NCBI GenBank assembly: GCA_023487095.1
Contig: JAMDEL010000050.1
Location: 1-10,975, forward strand
Source of the DNA: Patescibacteria group bacterium
GTDB lineage: Bacteria; Patescibacteriota; Doudnabacteria; UBA920
Length of the DNA stretch: 10,975 nt
Reading direction: 5' to 3'
A model generated the notes under the pieces. The model saw only the letters and a list, made by a program, of their open reading frames with translations. It made no database searches and was not told the DNA's origin. Of the stretch, positions 1 through 5,651 are shown piece by piece. Position numbers and translations under genes: made by a program. Position 1 is the first letter of the stretch; each line of letters opens with the position of its first letter.

Positions 1-1
1 A

Positions 2-736
2 AATAGGGAGATGGCCAATACCGGGGCTGTGCTGGCTTACGCCTTAGTTTTGTTTAGCCTGTTGGAAATCCTTCCCTGGAAACGCGGCAACCTCAAAGCC
101 GCGGCTTTTATGGTCGGCATTGTCGGCAACACGGTTTATATCGGTTTTCCGCTCTTAGCGGATGCGTTTGGCAAGACTCTGTTGCCCTACAGCATTGCCG
201 CCGCCACTGTACATTTGGTGTTAGGCTTGATTCTTTCCATCTTAGCAGTGGAATTTTGGGTGATTAAGTCCAAGCGGGCGAGTGCATATATAGTAGATTT
301 TTTTAAAAACCCGTTTTTTACGTCCCTTGCGGTGGGTGTGTTTTTAAGCATGATAAATTTCAAGGGGCCTGTCGCGGAGATGATTCAAAAACCTATTTTT
401 ATGCTGGGATCAACCGCTTCTCCTTTGGCCCTGTTTGCCTTGGGCGGATTTTTGCACGGTAAGTTCGCGCTCCATCATTTATCCAGGAGCGTAGCGCTAA
501 CTTTAGTGAAGCTGGTTGCTTTTCCCGCCTTGGTCTGGTTTTTTGTAAGGCTTTTGGGCCTAGGCGCTGACTTTACGGCGATTTCTGTCATTGTGGCCAG
601 CATGCCTTCGGCTGTGACCGCGTTCGTGATTGCTGAAAAGTACCATCTGGACAACGAGTTGGTGGCCAATACCATTTTGTTGTCTACAGCAGTCTCCGTC
701 TTGACCATCTCCCTATTTTTGCTTAGGTTCATTTAA
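2..736 (+). CDS. AEC-family membrane transporter, 5'-truncated by the window edge
   Basis: This is the C-terminal part of a polytopic carrier resembling the auxin efflux carrier (AEC) family, which moves organic acids or related small molecules across the inner membrane. The 241 residues from the ATG at 11 contain about eight hydrophobic segments. An early stretch reads GNTVYIGFPLLADAFG, matching the AEC 'GNTGFIGLP...FG' signature, and later come SPLALFALGGFL and SVIVASMPSAVTAFVIAEKY, both AEC-like. Family members are about 300 residues and the signature normally lies some 100 residues in, so roughly 60 N-terminal residues are missing. The ATG at 11 follows GGGAG with no spacing and the frame stays open to base 2, so it is probably an internal methionine and the true start lies upstream of the window. 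The substrate cannot be read from sequence. The gene ends at a shared terminator. Confidence 0.8.
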   Translation, partial: NREMANTGAVLAYALVLFSLLEILPWKRGNLKAAAFMVGIVGNTVYIGFPLLADAFGKTLLPYSIAAATVHLVLGLILSILAVEFWVIKSKRASAYIVDFFKNPFFTSLAVGVFLSMINFKGPVAEMIQKPIFMLGSTASPLALFALGGFLHGKFALHHLSRSVALTLVKLVAFPALVWFFVRLLGLGADFTAISVIVASMPSAVTAFVIAEKYHLDNELVANTILLSTAVSVLTISLFLLRFI

Positions 737-745
737 TGCAAACAA

Positions 746-776
746 AAAAGCCCCGGCTTCCAAGCCAGGGCTTTTT
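746..776. terminator. Bidirectional rho-independent terminator between convergent genes
   Basis: An inverted repeat (AAGCCCCGGCTT, 3-nt loop, AGCCAGGGCTT, with one mismatch) has a T run on its right side and an A run on its left. It can therefore end transcription of the AEC gene on the plus strand and of the CDF gene on the minus strand. Its place between two converging stop codons supports this. Confidence 0.8.
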
Positions 777-792
777 AAATATCCTCGGATTT

Positions 793-1650
793 TTAGTGCT
801 TATGCTCGGGGGTGGGGTTGAGCCCAATTTCTATGGTGGAATGATCAATCTGGAATTTTTCTAAAAGCATCGTTTTTACGTCTTCCACCAGCTGGATATG
901 GTCAACTAGCCCGGCAGGCGTGACCACCAAATGGCAGGAGAGCGCCGGTTTTTGCGACGCAATGCTCCATAAGTGGAAGTTGTCTACGCTGACGATATTG
1001 GGGACTTGGCCAACCGCCCTGATAATTTCTTTGGGTTTCAGGTTTTCCGGAATGCCCTCAAGCAGGATATGGATGGCCTGGTTGACGATTTGGATGCTGC
1101 CGTACACCAGCATGACACCAATTGCCATGCTGATAACCGGATCAGCCAGGGTCTTGCCCCAAACCAGGATGACCAGGCCCGCAAAGACCGCACCCAGGGA
1201 GACCAGGGTGTCAAAGGCCATGTTCAGGAAAACACCCCGCATATTCAGGTTGTTTCTGTCTTTTGCAAACATGGCAGCCACGCCGCCGTTCACCAGGATG
1301 CCGATGCCGGCGACCAGCATAATCACCCCGCCCTTTACGGGCGAAGGATGCAGAATTTTTTGGTAGGCTTCGTAGAAAATAAAGCCGGCAATGGCGATTA
1401 AAATCAGGCTATTGACCAAGGCTGTCAGGATAGTGGCTTTGCCGTAGCCGAAAGTGTGTTCTTCTGTTGCCGGGCGCTGGGCGATTTTTTGCCCGACGAA
1501 AGCAATGAGTATGCTTAAGGAATCGGTCAGGTTGTGGACAGCGTCTGATACCAGGGCCAGGCTTCCCGAGGCCAATCCGACAATTATTTCGGCTATGGCA
1601 AAAGCGGTGTTGGCCGCCATACCGACTTTTAATTTTTTGTTAAGATTCAT
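793..1650 (-). CDS. Cation diffusion facilitator (CDF) family metal exporter, CzcD/ZitB-like
   Basis: The 285-residue product fits a proton-coupled exporter of divalent metals such as zinc, in the cytoplasmic membrane. There are six hydrophobic segments over about residues 8-190, followed by a cytoplasmic ferredoxin-like domain (about 205-280). Transmembrane helix 2 carries SDAVHNLTDS, giving the metal-site residues His39 and Asp43. FGYGK (67-71) matches the family motif. ADPVIS (169-174) and LLEGIP (196-201) end the membrane part, and NFHLWSI plus SCHLVV are typical of the C-terminal domain. The oddity is helix 5: the usual HxxxD reads N143-x3-D147 (codon AAC at 143), which alters the expected tetrahedral site and might change metal preference. 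The tail ends in HKH. The start at 1650 lies about 18 nt below the probable transcription start and has no Shine-Dalgarno sequence. Family assignment is firm; metal specificity is open. Confidence 0.92.
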   Translation of the reverse strand: MNLNKKLKVGMAANTAFAIAEIIVGLASGSLALVSDAVHNLTDSLSILIAFVGQKIAQRPATEEHTFGYGKATILTALVNSLILIAIAGFIFYEAYQKILHPSPVKGGVIMLVAGIGILVNGGVAAMFAKDRNNLNMRGVFLNMAFDTLVSLGAVFAGLVILVWGKTLADPVISMAIGVMLVYGSIQIVNQAIHILLEGIPENLKPKEIIRAVGQVPNIVSVDNFHLWSIASQKPALSCHLVVTPAGLVDHIQLVEDVKTMLLEKFQIDHSTIEIGLNPTPEHKH

Positions 1651-1674
1651 GTTTTGGGCTTAATTTACTGCCAT

Positions 1675-1683
1675 ATTATACCA
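1675..1683 (-). promoter_or_regulatory. Extended -10 promoter of the CDF gene
   Basis: On the minus strand the sequence TGGTATAAT is a perfect TATAAT with an upstream TGn extension. No good -35 lies 17 nt above it, as is usual for extended -10 promoters. The predicted transcription start is near 1668, leaving a leader of under 20 nt before the ATG at 1650. Confidence 0.6.
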
Positions 1684-1705
1684 CACCAAAACAGAAAATT
1701 CTGGT

Positions 1706-2362
1706 TTAATTGGGTTTGGTTTTTTCTTGTCTGTAAACCCAGTACGAATAGCCAATGGTTCCGAAGACGGCCACTAAGATGCCTAAGGAAAAAGCTGCTA
1801 GGCCTAAAAATTTAGGCAAAAACGGCGTCAGGAAAATCAGCAGCCCGAACAGGATAAACGCGTATCCGCCCATGCGGTGGGTTTTGTTCCAGACATTTTC
1901 ATTGCTGAGCGTCCAGGGCGTACGGATGCCCATAAACCAGTTGGGCTTCAGTTTGCCCATGTAGTTGCCCAAGATTACCATCAGCAGTCCGATTATGGCC
2001 GGTACCACGTACTGGATTGGAATGTGGTAGCCCAGATTAAACAGCCCGCTGGCCAAAAAAACCAAAAACAGCACCAAAATGATTGCGGTTTTAAAAATCC
2101 CGTAGGCTTTTTTAAATTCCTCGTACCTTTCTTTTTTTGGGTCAAAGAGCGGTAAGGCCAAAAACAGCAAATAAATGCCCGTAATCAGCGAAGGGATAGC
2201 CACGGCGTTGGTCGTGCCCTTGCCCCAGGCGTCCGGTTCGCCGTAAAAATTCCAATGCGAGACTACTTTTTCCGGGAAGTGGCTGTAAAAATACCAGCCG
2301 GCAACCCAGGCGGTTGCCACCAGGAACAGGGAGGGGAATTCTTTTTTTAGGGTGAATTTCAT
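1706..2362 (-). CDS. sdpI: SdpI-like membrane protein (DUF1648 plus SdpI domains)
   Basis: The 218-residue integral membrane protein has about six hydrophobic segments (roughly 10-28, 54-73, 90-110, 115-135, 165-182, 186-208). Near the N-terminus FPEKVVSHWNFYGEPDAWG (29-47) is the DUF1648 signature. The loop at 134-163 contains YMGKLKPNWFMGIRTPWTLS and then NENVWNKTHRMGG, the conserved core of the SdpI family. In Bacillus subtilis SdpI gives immunity to the secreted toxin SdpC and, when bound to it, holds the repressor SdpR at the membrane. Here the gene follows an ArsR regulator by 27 nt in the same order as sdpR-sdpI, so the same regulatory logic is likely. No toxin gene (sdpABC) is visible, so immunity to a self-made toxin is not supported; defence against a neighbour's toxin or another envelope role is possible. 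No Shine-Dalgarno precedes the ATG. No clear terminator separates it from the CDF gene. Confidence 0.88.
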   Translation of the reverse strand: MKFTLKKEFPSLFLVATAWVAGWYFYSHFPEKVVSHWNFYGEPDAWGKGTTNAVAIPSLITGIYLLFLALPLFDPKKERYEEFKKAYGIFKTAIILVLFLVFLASGLFNLGYHIPIQYVVPAIIGLLMVILGNYMGKLKPNWFMGIRTPWTLSNENVWNKTHRMGGYAFILFGLLIFLTPFLPKFLGLAAFSLGILVAVFGTIGYSYWVYRQEKTKPN

Positions 2363-2389
2363 AAAGAAAGTTAGTAATTATTTTTTTTG

Positions 2390-2716
2390 CTAATCCTGGA
2401 AAGATGTAGTTTCCGGACTGCGATTTTTTAATGATAAGAACTTGATAATTTTTTCCGAAACTTCTTCAAACACGCTTAAGTTTAGGCTATAAAGAATTTT
2501 TTGTCCGTCCCTGCGGCTGGACACGAGACTGTTCCTTTTGAGCATATCCAAATGGTGGGAAAGCGTGGGCAGGGAAATGCTCAAATGGGCGGCAATTTCC
2601 GCTACCGGCATTTCCCGCTTTTTCAGCAAATCCAGGATTTTTTGCCGGTTCGGGTCAGACAAGGCCGCAAAGGTTTGAGAAAGGGGCATAAAAGGTGTAT
2701 TTAGATATTTAGACAT
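2390..2716 (-). CDS. sdpR: ArsR-family repressor, SdpR-like; true start probably at 2689
   Basis: This is a winged helix-turn-helix DNA-binding protein. The core FAALSDPNRQKILDLLKKRE, then MPVAEIAAHLSISLPTLSHH, then LDMLKRNSLVSSRRDGQKIL, is typical of the ArsR family. The helix-turn-helix lies at about residues 36-60 and the wing at about 65-76. There are no metal-binding cysteines, so it is a non-metal ArsR like SdpR. The longest frame starts at 2716, but the predicted transcription start falls at about 2718 and the operator palindrome spans that ATG. The ATG at 2687-2689 (MPLSQTFAALS...) gives the usual family N-terminus and a leader of about 29 nt, so I prefer it; a leaderless start at 2716 remains possible. 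The protein probably represses its own operon, and the adjacent SdpI-like protein probably relieves repression when it meets its ligand. Confidence 0.88.
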   Translation of the reverse strand: MSKYLNTPFMPLSQTFAALSDPNRQKILDLLKKREMPVAEIAAHLSISLPTLSHHLDMLKRNSLVSSRRDGQKILYSLNLSVFEEVSEKIIKFLSLKNRSPETTSFQD

Positions 2717-2728
2717 CTATCTAAATAT
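2705..2728. promoter_or_regulatory. Operator palindrome of the SdpR-like repressor
   Basis: A perfect inverted repeat, ATATTTAGA, 6 nt, TCTAAATAT, overlaps the -10 box and predicted transcription start of the minus-strand promoter. A further TATTTAGA lies directly next to it at 2698-2705, giving a third half-site. ArsR proteins usually bind such AT-rich palindromes at the -10/+1 region. Binding by this repressor is inferred. Confidence 0.75.
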
Positions 2729-2753
2729 TAAACCTTTTAACTTTTTTTGTCAA
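2725..2753 (-). promoter_or_regulatory. Sigma-70 promoter of the sdpR-sdpI operon
   Basis: On the minus strand a perfect -35 TTGACA (2753-2748) is followed by a 17-nt spacer and the -10 TAATAT (2730-2725). The transcription start should fall near 2718. It is the best match to the vegetative consensus in the window, and the operator covers its -10. Confidence 0.8.
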
Positions 2754-2831
2754 GGTCGGGTTTGGGGTCTGGTTTTCGCATAAAAATGCAAGAATTTGTT
2801 TTTTATGCAAATGAAACGTTTGCCTGCAATT

Positions 2832-2861
2832 TTGGGTAATAACCAATACAGCCAATATAAT
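2832..2861 (+). promoter_or_regulatory. Promoter of the first b5-like gene
   Basis: A perfect -10 TATAAT lies at 2856-2861, with TTGGGT at 2832-2837 and an 18-nt spacer. Predicted transcription would begin near 2868, about 32 nt before the ATG at 2900. Confidence 0.55.
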
Positions 2862-2899
2862 ACTTTTCAGCCCCGAAATAGAATTAAAACAAACAAATT

Positions 2900-3835
2900 A
2901 TGTACAGATTTTTTTCAATGGCCAAGAACAAGGCCTTGCCCGCGGTTGTGGCAGCGGTTTTTATTGTCTCAACGGCGTTTTTGTCTTCTGCTGCGGCTCA
3001 GAAAATGATTCAGGTCGCGGCTTCCTCTCAGAACACGAAAACTGAAAAAAAGAATTCCGTGAAAAGCCCCCAAGCCAGCATTGTAAGCAGCAAACCCGAG
3101 GACGCGAACGGGGCCGGGACTGAACCCGTCCGGGCTATCCAGACGACATCGTCTGGTACGGCTCTGGCTGCATTAACTGCCACAGGCAGCGAGGACGAAA
3201 ACGTAACCGCAAACTCTACCGTTGCGTCCACCACCATCCAAACCGCGAATTCAGGCAACACGCAAAACAGCCGGAGCAGCGCCTCAATAAATAATTCGGC
3301 GAGTACCAGTAACATTTCCGCAAGCAGTGCGGTTTCTTTGGACAGTACTGCTTCCGGCGCCTCCTCGGGGAATGCCTTTACCTTACAAACCTTGGCGCTG
3401 CACAATAAGGCGGGTGATTGCTATATTGCGTATAAAGGCACGGTTTATGATTTAAGCGGTGTTGCTGCGTGGGCCAACTGTCAGCACCATGGCGCAACCG
3501 GCGGAATTGATGTGACCGCTCTGTTTCCACACCCGGTGAGTTATTTTAATTCAGTTCCGGCGATTGGAATGTTGGTTTCCGCCGCTAGCCAGACTACCAG
3601 TTCCAACACTTTACAAAACAACCAAGGCAGCTCCTCTGCAAACCCCACAACCAGCACCAGCTCTTCCACTGGCACCCAGGCTGCGGGCTCAAATGGCACT
3701 GAGGCTGGCTCCGGAAGTGTCAGCACGACTGAAGCAAGCCGCTCCCGCTGGGCCGAAGAAGACGAGTTTGTGAAGTCAGATGGTAACATCTCGCGCCAGA
3801 GCCAATGGGAAGATGACGGCGAAGACGATGACTAG
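2900..3835 (+). CDS. Secreted Ser/Thr-rich protein with a variant cytochrome b5-like haem-binding domain
   Basis: The 311-residue protein has an N-terminal signal sequence or anchor (hydrophobic about 12-33, ending SSAAAQK). A low-complexity linker rich in Ser, Thr, Ala and Asn follows (about 36-157), then one compact domain (about 159-228), a second low-complexity stretch (229-280) and an acidic tail with WAEEDEF and WEDDGEDDD. The domain runs FTLQTLALHNKAGDCYIAYK, then GTVYDLSGVAAWANCQHHG, then GGIDVTALFPHP and ends near VPAIGMLV. The VYDLS, W..C.H..G, G.D.T, PH and P.iG.L pattern matches the bacterial b5-like subtype whose relatives read VYDVS..W..GKH...G.DLT...PH...VG.L. His196/197 and His211 are candidate haem ligands; Cys174 and Cys194 could form a disulfide. 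A role as an extracytoplasmic electron carrier or haem binder is inferred. A second ATG at 2918 (MAKNK...) would also give a good signal peptide; neither start has a Shine-Dalgarno sequence. Confidence 0.78.
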   Translation: MYRFFSMAKNKALPAVVAAVFIVSTAFLSSAAAQKMIQVAASSQNTKTEKKNSVKSPQASIVSSKPEDANGAGTEPVRAIQTTSSGTALAALTATGSEDENVTANSTVASTTIQTANSGNTQNSRSSASINNSASTSNISASSAVSLDSTASGASSGNAFTLQTLALHNKAGDCYIAYKGTVYDLSGVAAWANCQHHGATGGIDVTALFPHPVSYFNSVPAIGMLVSAASQTTSSNTLQNNQGSSSANPTTSTSSSTGTQAAGSNGTEAGSGSVSTTEASRSRWAEEDEFVKSDGNISRQSQWEDDGEDDD

Positions 3836-3842
3836 TTATTAT

Positions 3843-3877
3843 AAAAGCCTGCTGTGAAAAACAGAGCGGGCTTTTTT
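3843..3877 (+). terminator. Rho-independent terminator after the first b5-like gene
   Basis: AAAAGCCTGCTGT and ACAGAGCGGGCTTTT form an imperfect stem around a loop rich in A, followed by a run of six T. It lies a few bases after the stop at 3835 and makes that gene its own transcription unit. Confidence 0.78.
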
Positions 3878-3905
3878 GGCAAACCAAGCTCGTTAGCTTT
3901 ATAAA
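3876..3905 (+). promoter_or_regulatory. Promoter of the MAPR-type b5-like gene
   Basis: TTGGCA (3876-3881) and TATAAA (3900-3905) are separated by 18 nt. The ATG at 3909 is only 3 nt past the -10, so if this promoter is used the message is leaderless or nearly so. The next in-frame ATG would remove the whole signal anchor, so translation from 3909 is still favoured. Confidence 0.45.
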
Positions 3906-3908
3906 CAT

Positions 3909-4298
3909 ATGTACATACATACAATAAAAAAAACCAAAAAAACCAATTCTTTAATCTTCATAGTGACTGCCTGCATTTTGCTGGTTATGGGTTCGGCTTT
4001 CGCCCTTAAGACCTGGGTGTTCGCAGCCAGTTCCAACTCCGCCCGCATCAAGGCCGCTGGAGTTTTGCCGACCATGAAAGCCAGTGAACTCAAAGCTTAC
4101 GACGGCACCAAACCGGGCCAGCCTATTTATATAGGGTTTGAGGGCCTGGTTTACGATGTTACGGCGGGAAAAAAATATTATCAAAAAGGCGGCAGTTACC
4201 ATTTTTTGGCAGGCAAGGACTCCACGGCCGACTTAAGGGTGGTAGGGGGCAGTATTATTAAGGAAAAATATCCAGTGGTAGCCAAACTGGCGCCCTAA
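3909..4298 (+). CDS. Membrane-anchored MAPR-type cytochrome b5-like haem-binding protein
   Basis: The 129-residue protein has a lysine-rich start (KKTKK), a single membrane anchor or signal peptide (about 14-40) and one domain (about 56-125). The domain reads ELKAYDGTKPGQPIYIGFEG, then LVYDVTAGKKYYQKGGSYHF, then LAGKDSTADL. This closely follows the membrane-associated progesterone receptor (MAPR/PGRMC) branch of the b5 fold, with pattern DG....PI...G.V.DVT.G..FY...G.Y..FAG.D. In PGRMC1 the haem iron is bound by a Tyr in that GPY motif; Tyr97 is the equivalent here, and Tyr90 matches its neighbour. A five-coordinate, Tyr-ligated haem would differ from the bis-His haem of classical b5. The domain should face outside the cell. 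It sits between another b5-like protein and a haem-flavin reductase, so a role in electron transfer or haem handling is inferred. No Shine-Dalgarno sequence is present. Confidence 0.85.
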   Translation: MYIHTIKKTKKTNSLIFIVTACILLVMGSAFALKTWVFAASSNSARIKAAGVLPTMKASELKAYDGTKPGQPIYIGFEGLVYDVTAGKKYYQKGGSYHFLAGKDSTADLRVVGGSIIKEKYPVVAKLAP

Positions 4299-4324
4299 AA
4301 CCGCTGTTTTTGGAAAGGAAGGTA

Positions 4325-4333
4325 TGGTAGAAT
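4325..4333 (+). promoter_or_regulatory. Extended -10 promoter of the reductase-b5 pair
   Basis: TGGTAGAAT is an extended -10 (TGn plus TAGAAT). Only a weak TGTTTT occurs 17 nt upstream. Transcription would begin near 4340, about 20 nt before the ATG at 4360. No terminator follows the previous gene, so read-through from it is also possible. Confidence 0.45.
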
Positions 4334-4359
4334 TACCGTGTTAGCATTCAATAAACATC

Positions 4360-5493
4360 ATGAAAAAAACCGGCAATCTGCTTTTAACTTTAACTGCTTT
4401 AAGCACTATAAGTTTGTGGGTTCTTTCAAAACCCGACCCGACGACAATTTTTGACAATCCTTTCAAGTCGCTAGGCCAGCTGGCCGGCCTTCTAGCTGCC
4501 ACGCTGGTGTGCGCCGAGTTTATACTCGCAACCAGAATGCGGGTTTTGGAAACCCTGTTCGGCGGCCTGGACAAAGTCTACAAGACCCATGCCATTACCG
4601 GGGCTTTGGCTTTTTTGTTTATGCTTAACCACCCCGTTTTGTTGGCTCTGAACGTCTTGCCCAGCGTACCTGCAGCCGTGAGGTTTTTCCTGCCCACCTT
4701 GGACAACTTGCCGTACGCGTACGGTATTTTTGCCTTATACCTGATGATTATGCTCTTGGTGCTGACACTCTTCCTCCGCTTGCCTTATCATATTTGGAAA
4801 AAGACGCACATCCTAATGGTTTTTCCGCAAATGTTTATTATTGCCCACGTAATTTTTATCAGCAGCGACACTTCCCGGTATATGCCGCTGCGGTATTGGA
4901 TTCTGTCCCTGGGGTTTGCCAGTCTGTTTGCTTACGTTTACAAACGTTTTCTGTACCCGCATCTGGGCCATCTGCATAACTACCGAATTGCAGCCGTCCG
5001 CCAGCTGGACGGTATTGTGGAATTAACCCTTGCCGCCGATGGGAAAAAATTGGAGTTCACTCCCGGGCAGTTTGTCTTTTTGTCTATCCAGGACAAAGCC
5101 ATAGGCACGGAAGACCACCCTTTTTCCATTGCTTCCTCGCCGGGCGACGAATTTTTAAGGTTGTCTATCCGGGAGTCGGGTGATTATACCCAAAGGTTGA
5201 GTTTGGCCAAATCGGGCATGAAGGTCAAGCTTTACGGCCCCTACGGGGCTTTTGGCGAAAAATCTTTCGCCAAAAACAAAGACGAAATTTGGATTGCGGG
5301 CGGCATCGGCATAACGCCTTTTTTGAGCATGCTTAAATACTACGCCGAGGCCGCGCCGAAAAAAAATATCTGGCTCTTCTACACCACGCGGCAGGAAAGA
5401 GATGCTGCCTATGTGGAGGAAATTAGCCGCCTCGCCCAGCAGCAGCCGCAGATAAAATTTTTGCACCAGTCAACTGAAAAGGGCCAAGGCTGA
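4360..5493 (+). CDS. Ferric reductase/NADPH-oxidase-type transmembrane flavocytochrome, frame broken near the C-terminus
   Basis: This protein should move electrons from cytoplasmic NAD(P)H through FAD to two membrane b haems and on to an outside acceptor. The N-terminal half (about 1-200) has six hydrophobic segments with the ferric-reductase-like histidine pairs His77/His91 and His150/His163, each 13-14 residues apart, which would hold two stacked haems. The C-terminal half is an FNR-type module: FTPGQFVFLS (233-242), the FAD motif EDHPFSIASS (251-260), GPYGAFG (293-299) and the nucleotide-binding AGGIGITPFLSM (313-324). The frame stops at TGA 5491-5493 after 377 residues, before the family's CGP...E.F end. 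That end is present in the -1 frame and stops at 5651, so the full product would be about 430 residues. The stop of the shifted frame overlaps the next start by ATGA, so the two genes are probably translationally coupled. The acceptor is unknown; the flanking b5-like proteins are the best candidates. Confidence 0.9.
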   Translation: MKKTGNLLLTLTALSTISLWVLSKPDPTTIFDNPFKSLGQLAGLLAATLVCAEFILATRMRVLETLFGGLDKVYKTHAITGALAFLFMLNHPVLLALNVLPSVPAAVRFFLPTLDNLPYAYGIFALYLMIMLLVLTLFLRLPYHIWKKTHILMVFPQMFIIAHVIFISSDTSRYMPLRYWILSLGFASLFAYVYKRFLYPHLGHLHNYRIAAVRQLDGIVELTLAADGKKLEFTPGQFVFLSIQDKAIGTEDHPFSIASSPGDEFLRLSIRESGDYTQRLSLAKSGMKVKLYGPYGAFGEKSFAKNKDEIWIAGGIGITPFLSMLKYYAEAAPKKNIWLFYTTRQERDAAYVEEISRLAQQQPQIKFLHQSTEKGQG

Positions 5494-5651
5494 GCGCGGG
5501 TTTGGTGGCCAAAACTGCCGGCAACGTGAAAGACAAGCAAGTTTTTTTGTGCGGACCCGGGACTATGGTAGAAGACCTGTGGGAACAATTCGTTTCTTTG
5601 GGCGTGAATCCAAGAAATTTAATCTATGAAGAATTTAATTTCCTGCCATGA
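5484..5651 (+). CDS. C-terminal segment of the flavocytochrome in the -1 frame
   Basis: From about 5484 the -1 frame reads PRLSAGLVAKTAGNVKDK, then QVFLCGPGTMVEDLWEQF, and ends NLIYEEFNFLP before TGA at 5649-5651. VFLCGPGTMV and the final E-F-x-F are the conserved last elements of ferredoxin-reductase-type NAD(P)H-binding domains and are exactly what the 0-frame protein lacks. The frames differ by -1, which a single missing nucleotide before 5490 would explain. The 0-frame also contains A_AAG_GGC (5478-5484), three codons before the stop, which fits the form of a -1 slippery heptamer. This is the end of the gene starting at 4360 and not a separate protein. Confidence 0.85.
   Translation, partial: PRLSAGLVAKTAGNVKDKQVFLCGPGTMVEDLWEQFVSLGVNPRNLIYEEFNFLP

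Noticed and set aside
920..1401. Plus-strand open frames opposite the CDF gene
   Set aside because: They are antisense to a well-supported transporter, mutually overlapping, and show no family motifs.
3028..3405. Open frame on the minus strand within the Ser/Thr-rich b5-like gene
   Set aside because: It is the antisense shadow of a low-complexity Ser/Thr/Ala coding region, with no start signal or recognisable domain.
5491..5493. TGA read as glycine or tryptophan (alternative code) in the reductase gene
   Set aside because: Reading through in the same frame gives sequence unlike the family (ARVWWPKLPAT) and another TGA soon after, while the -1 frame restores the CGP motif. TGA also works as a normal stop for other genes here.
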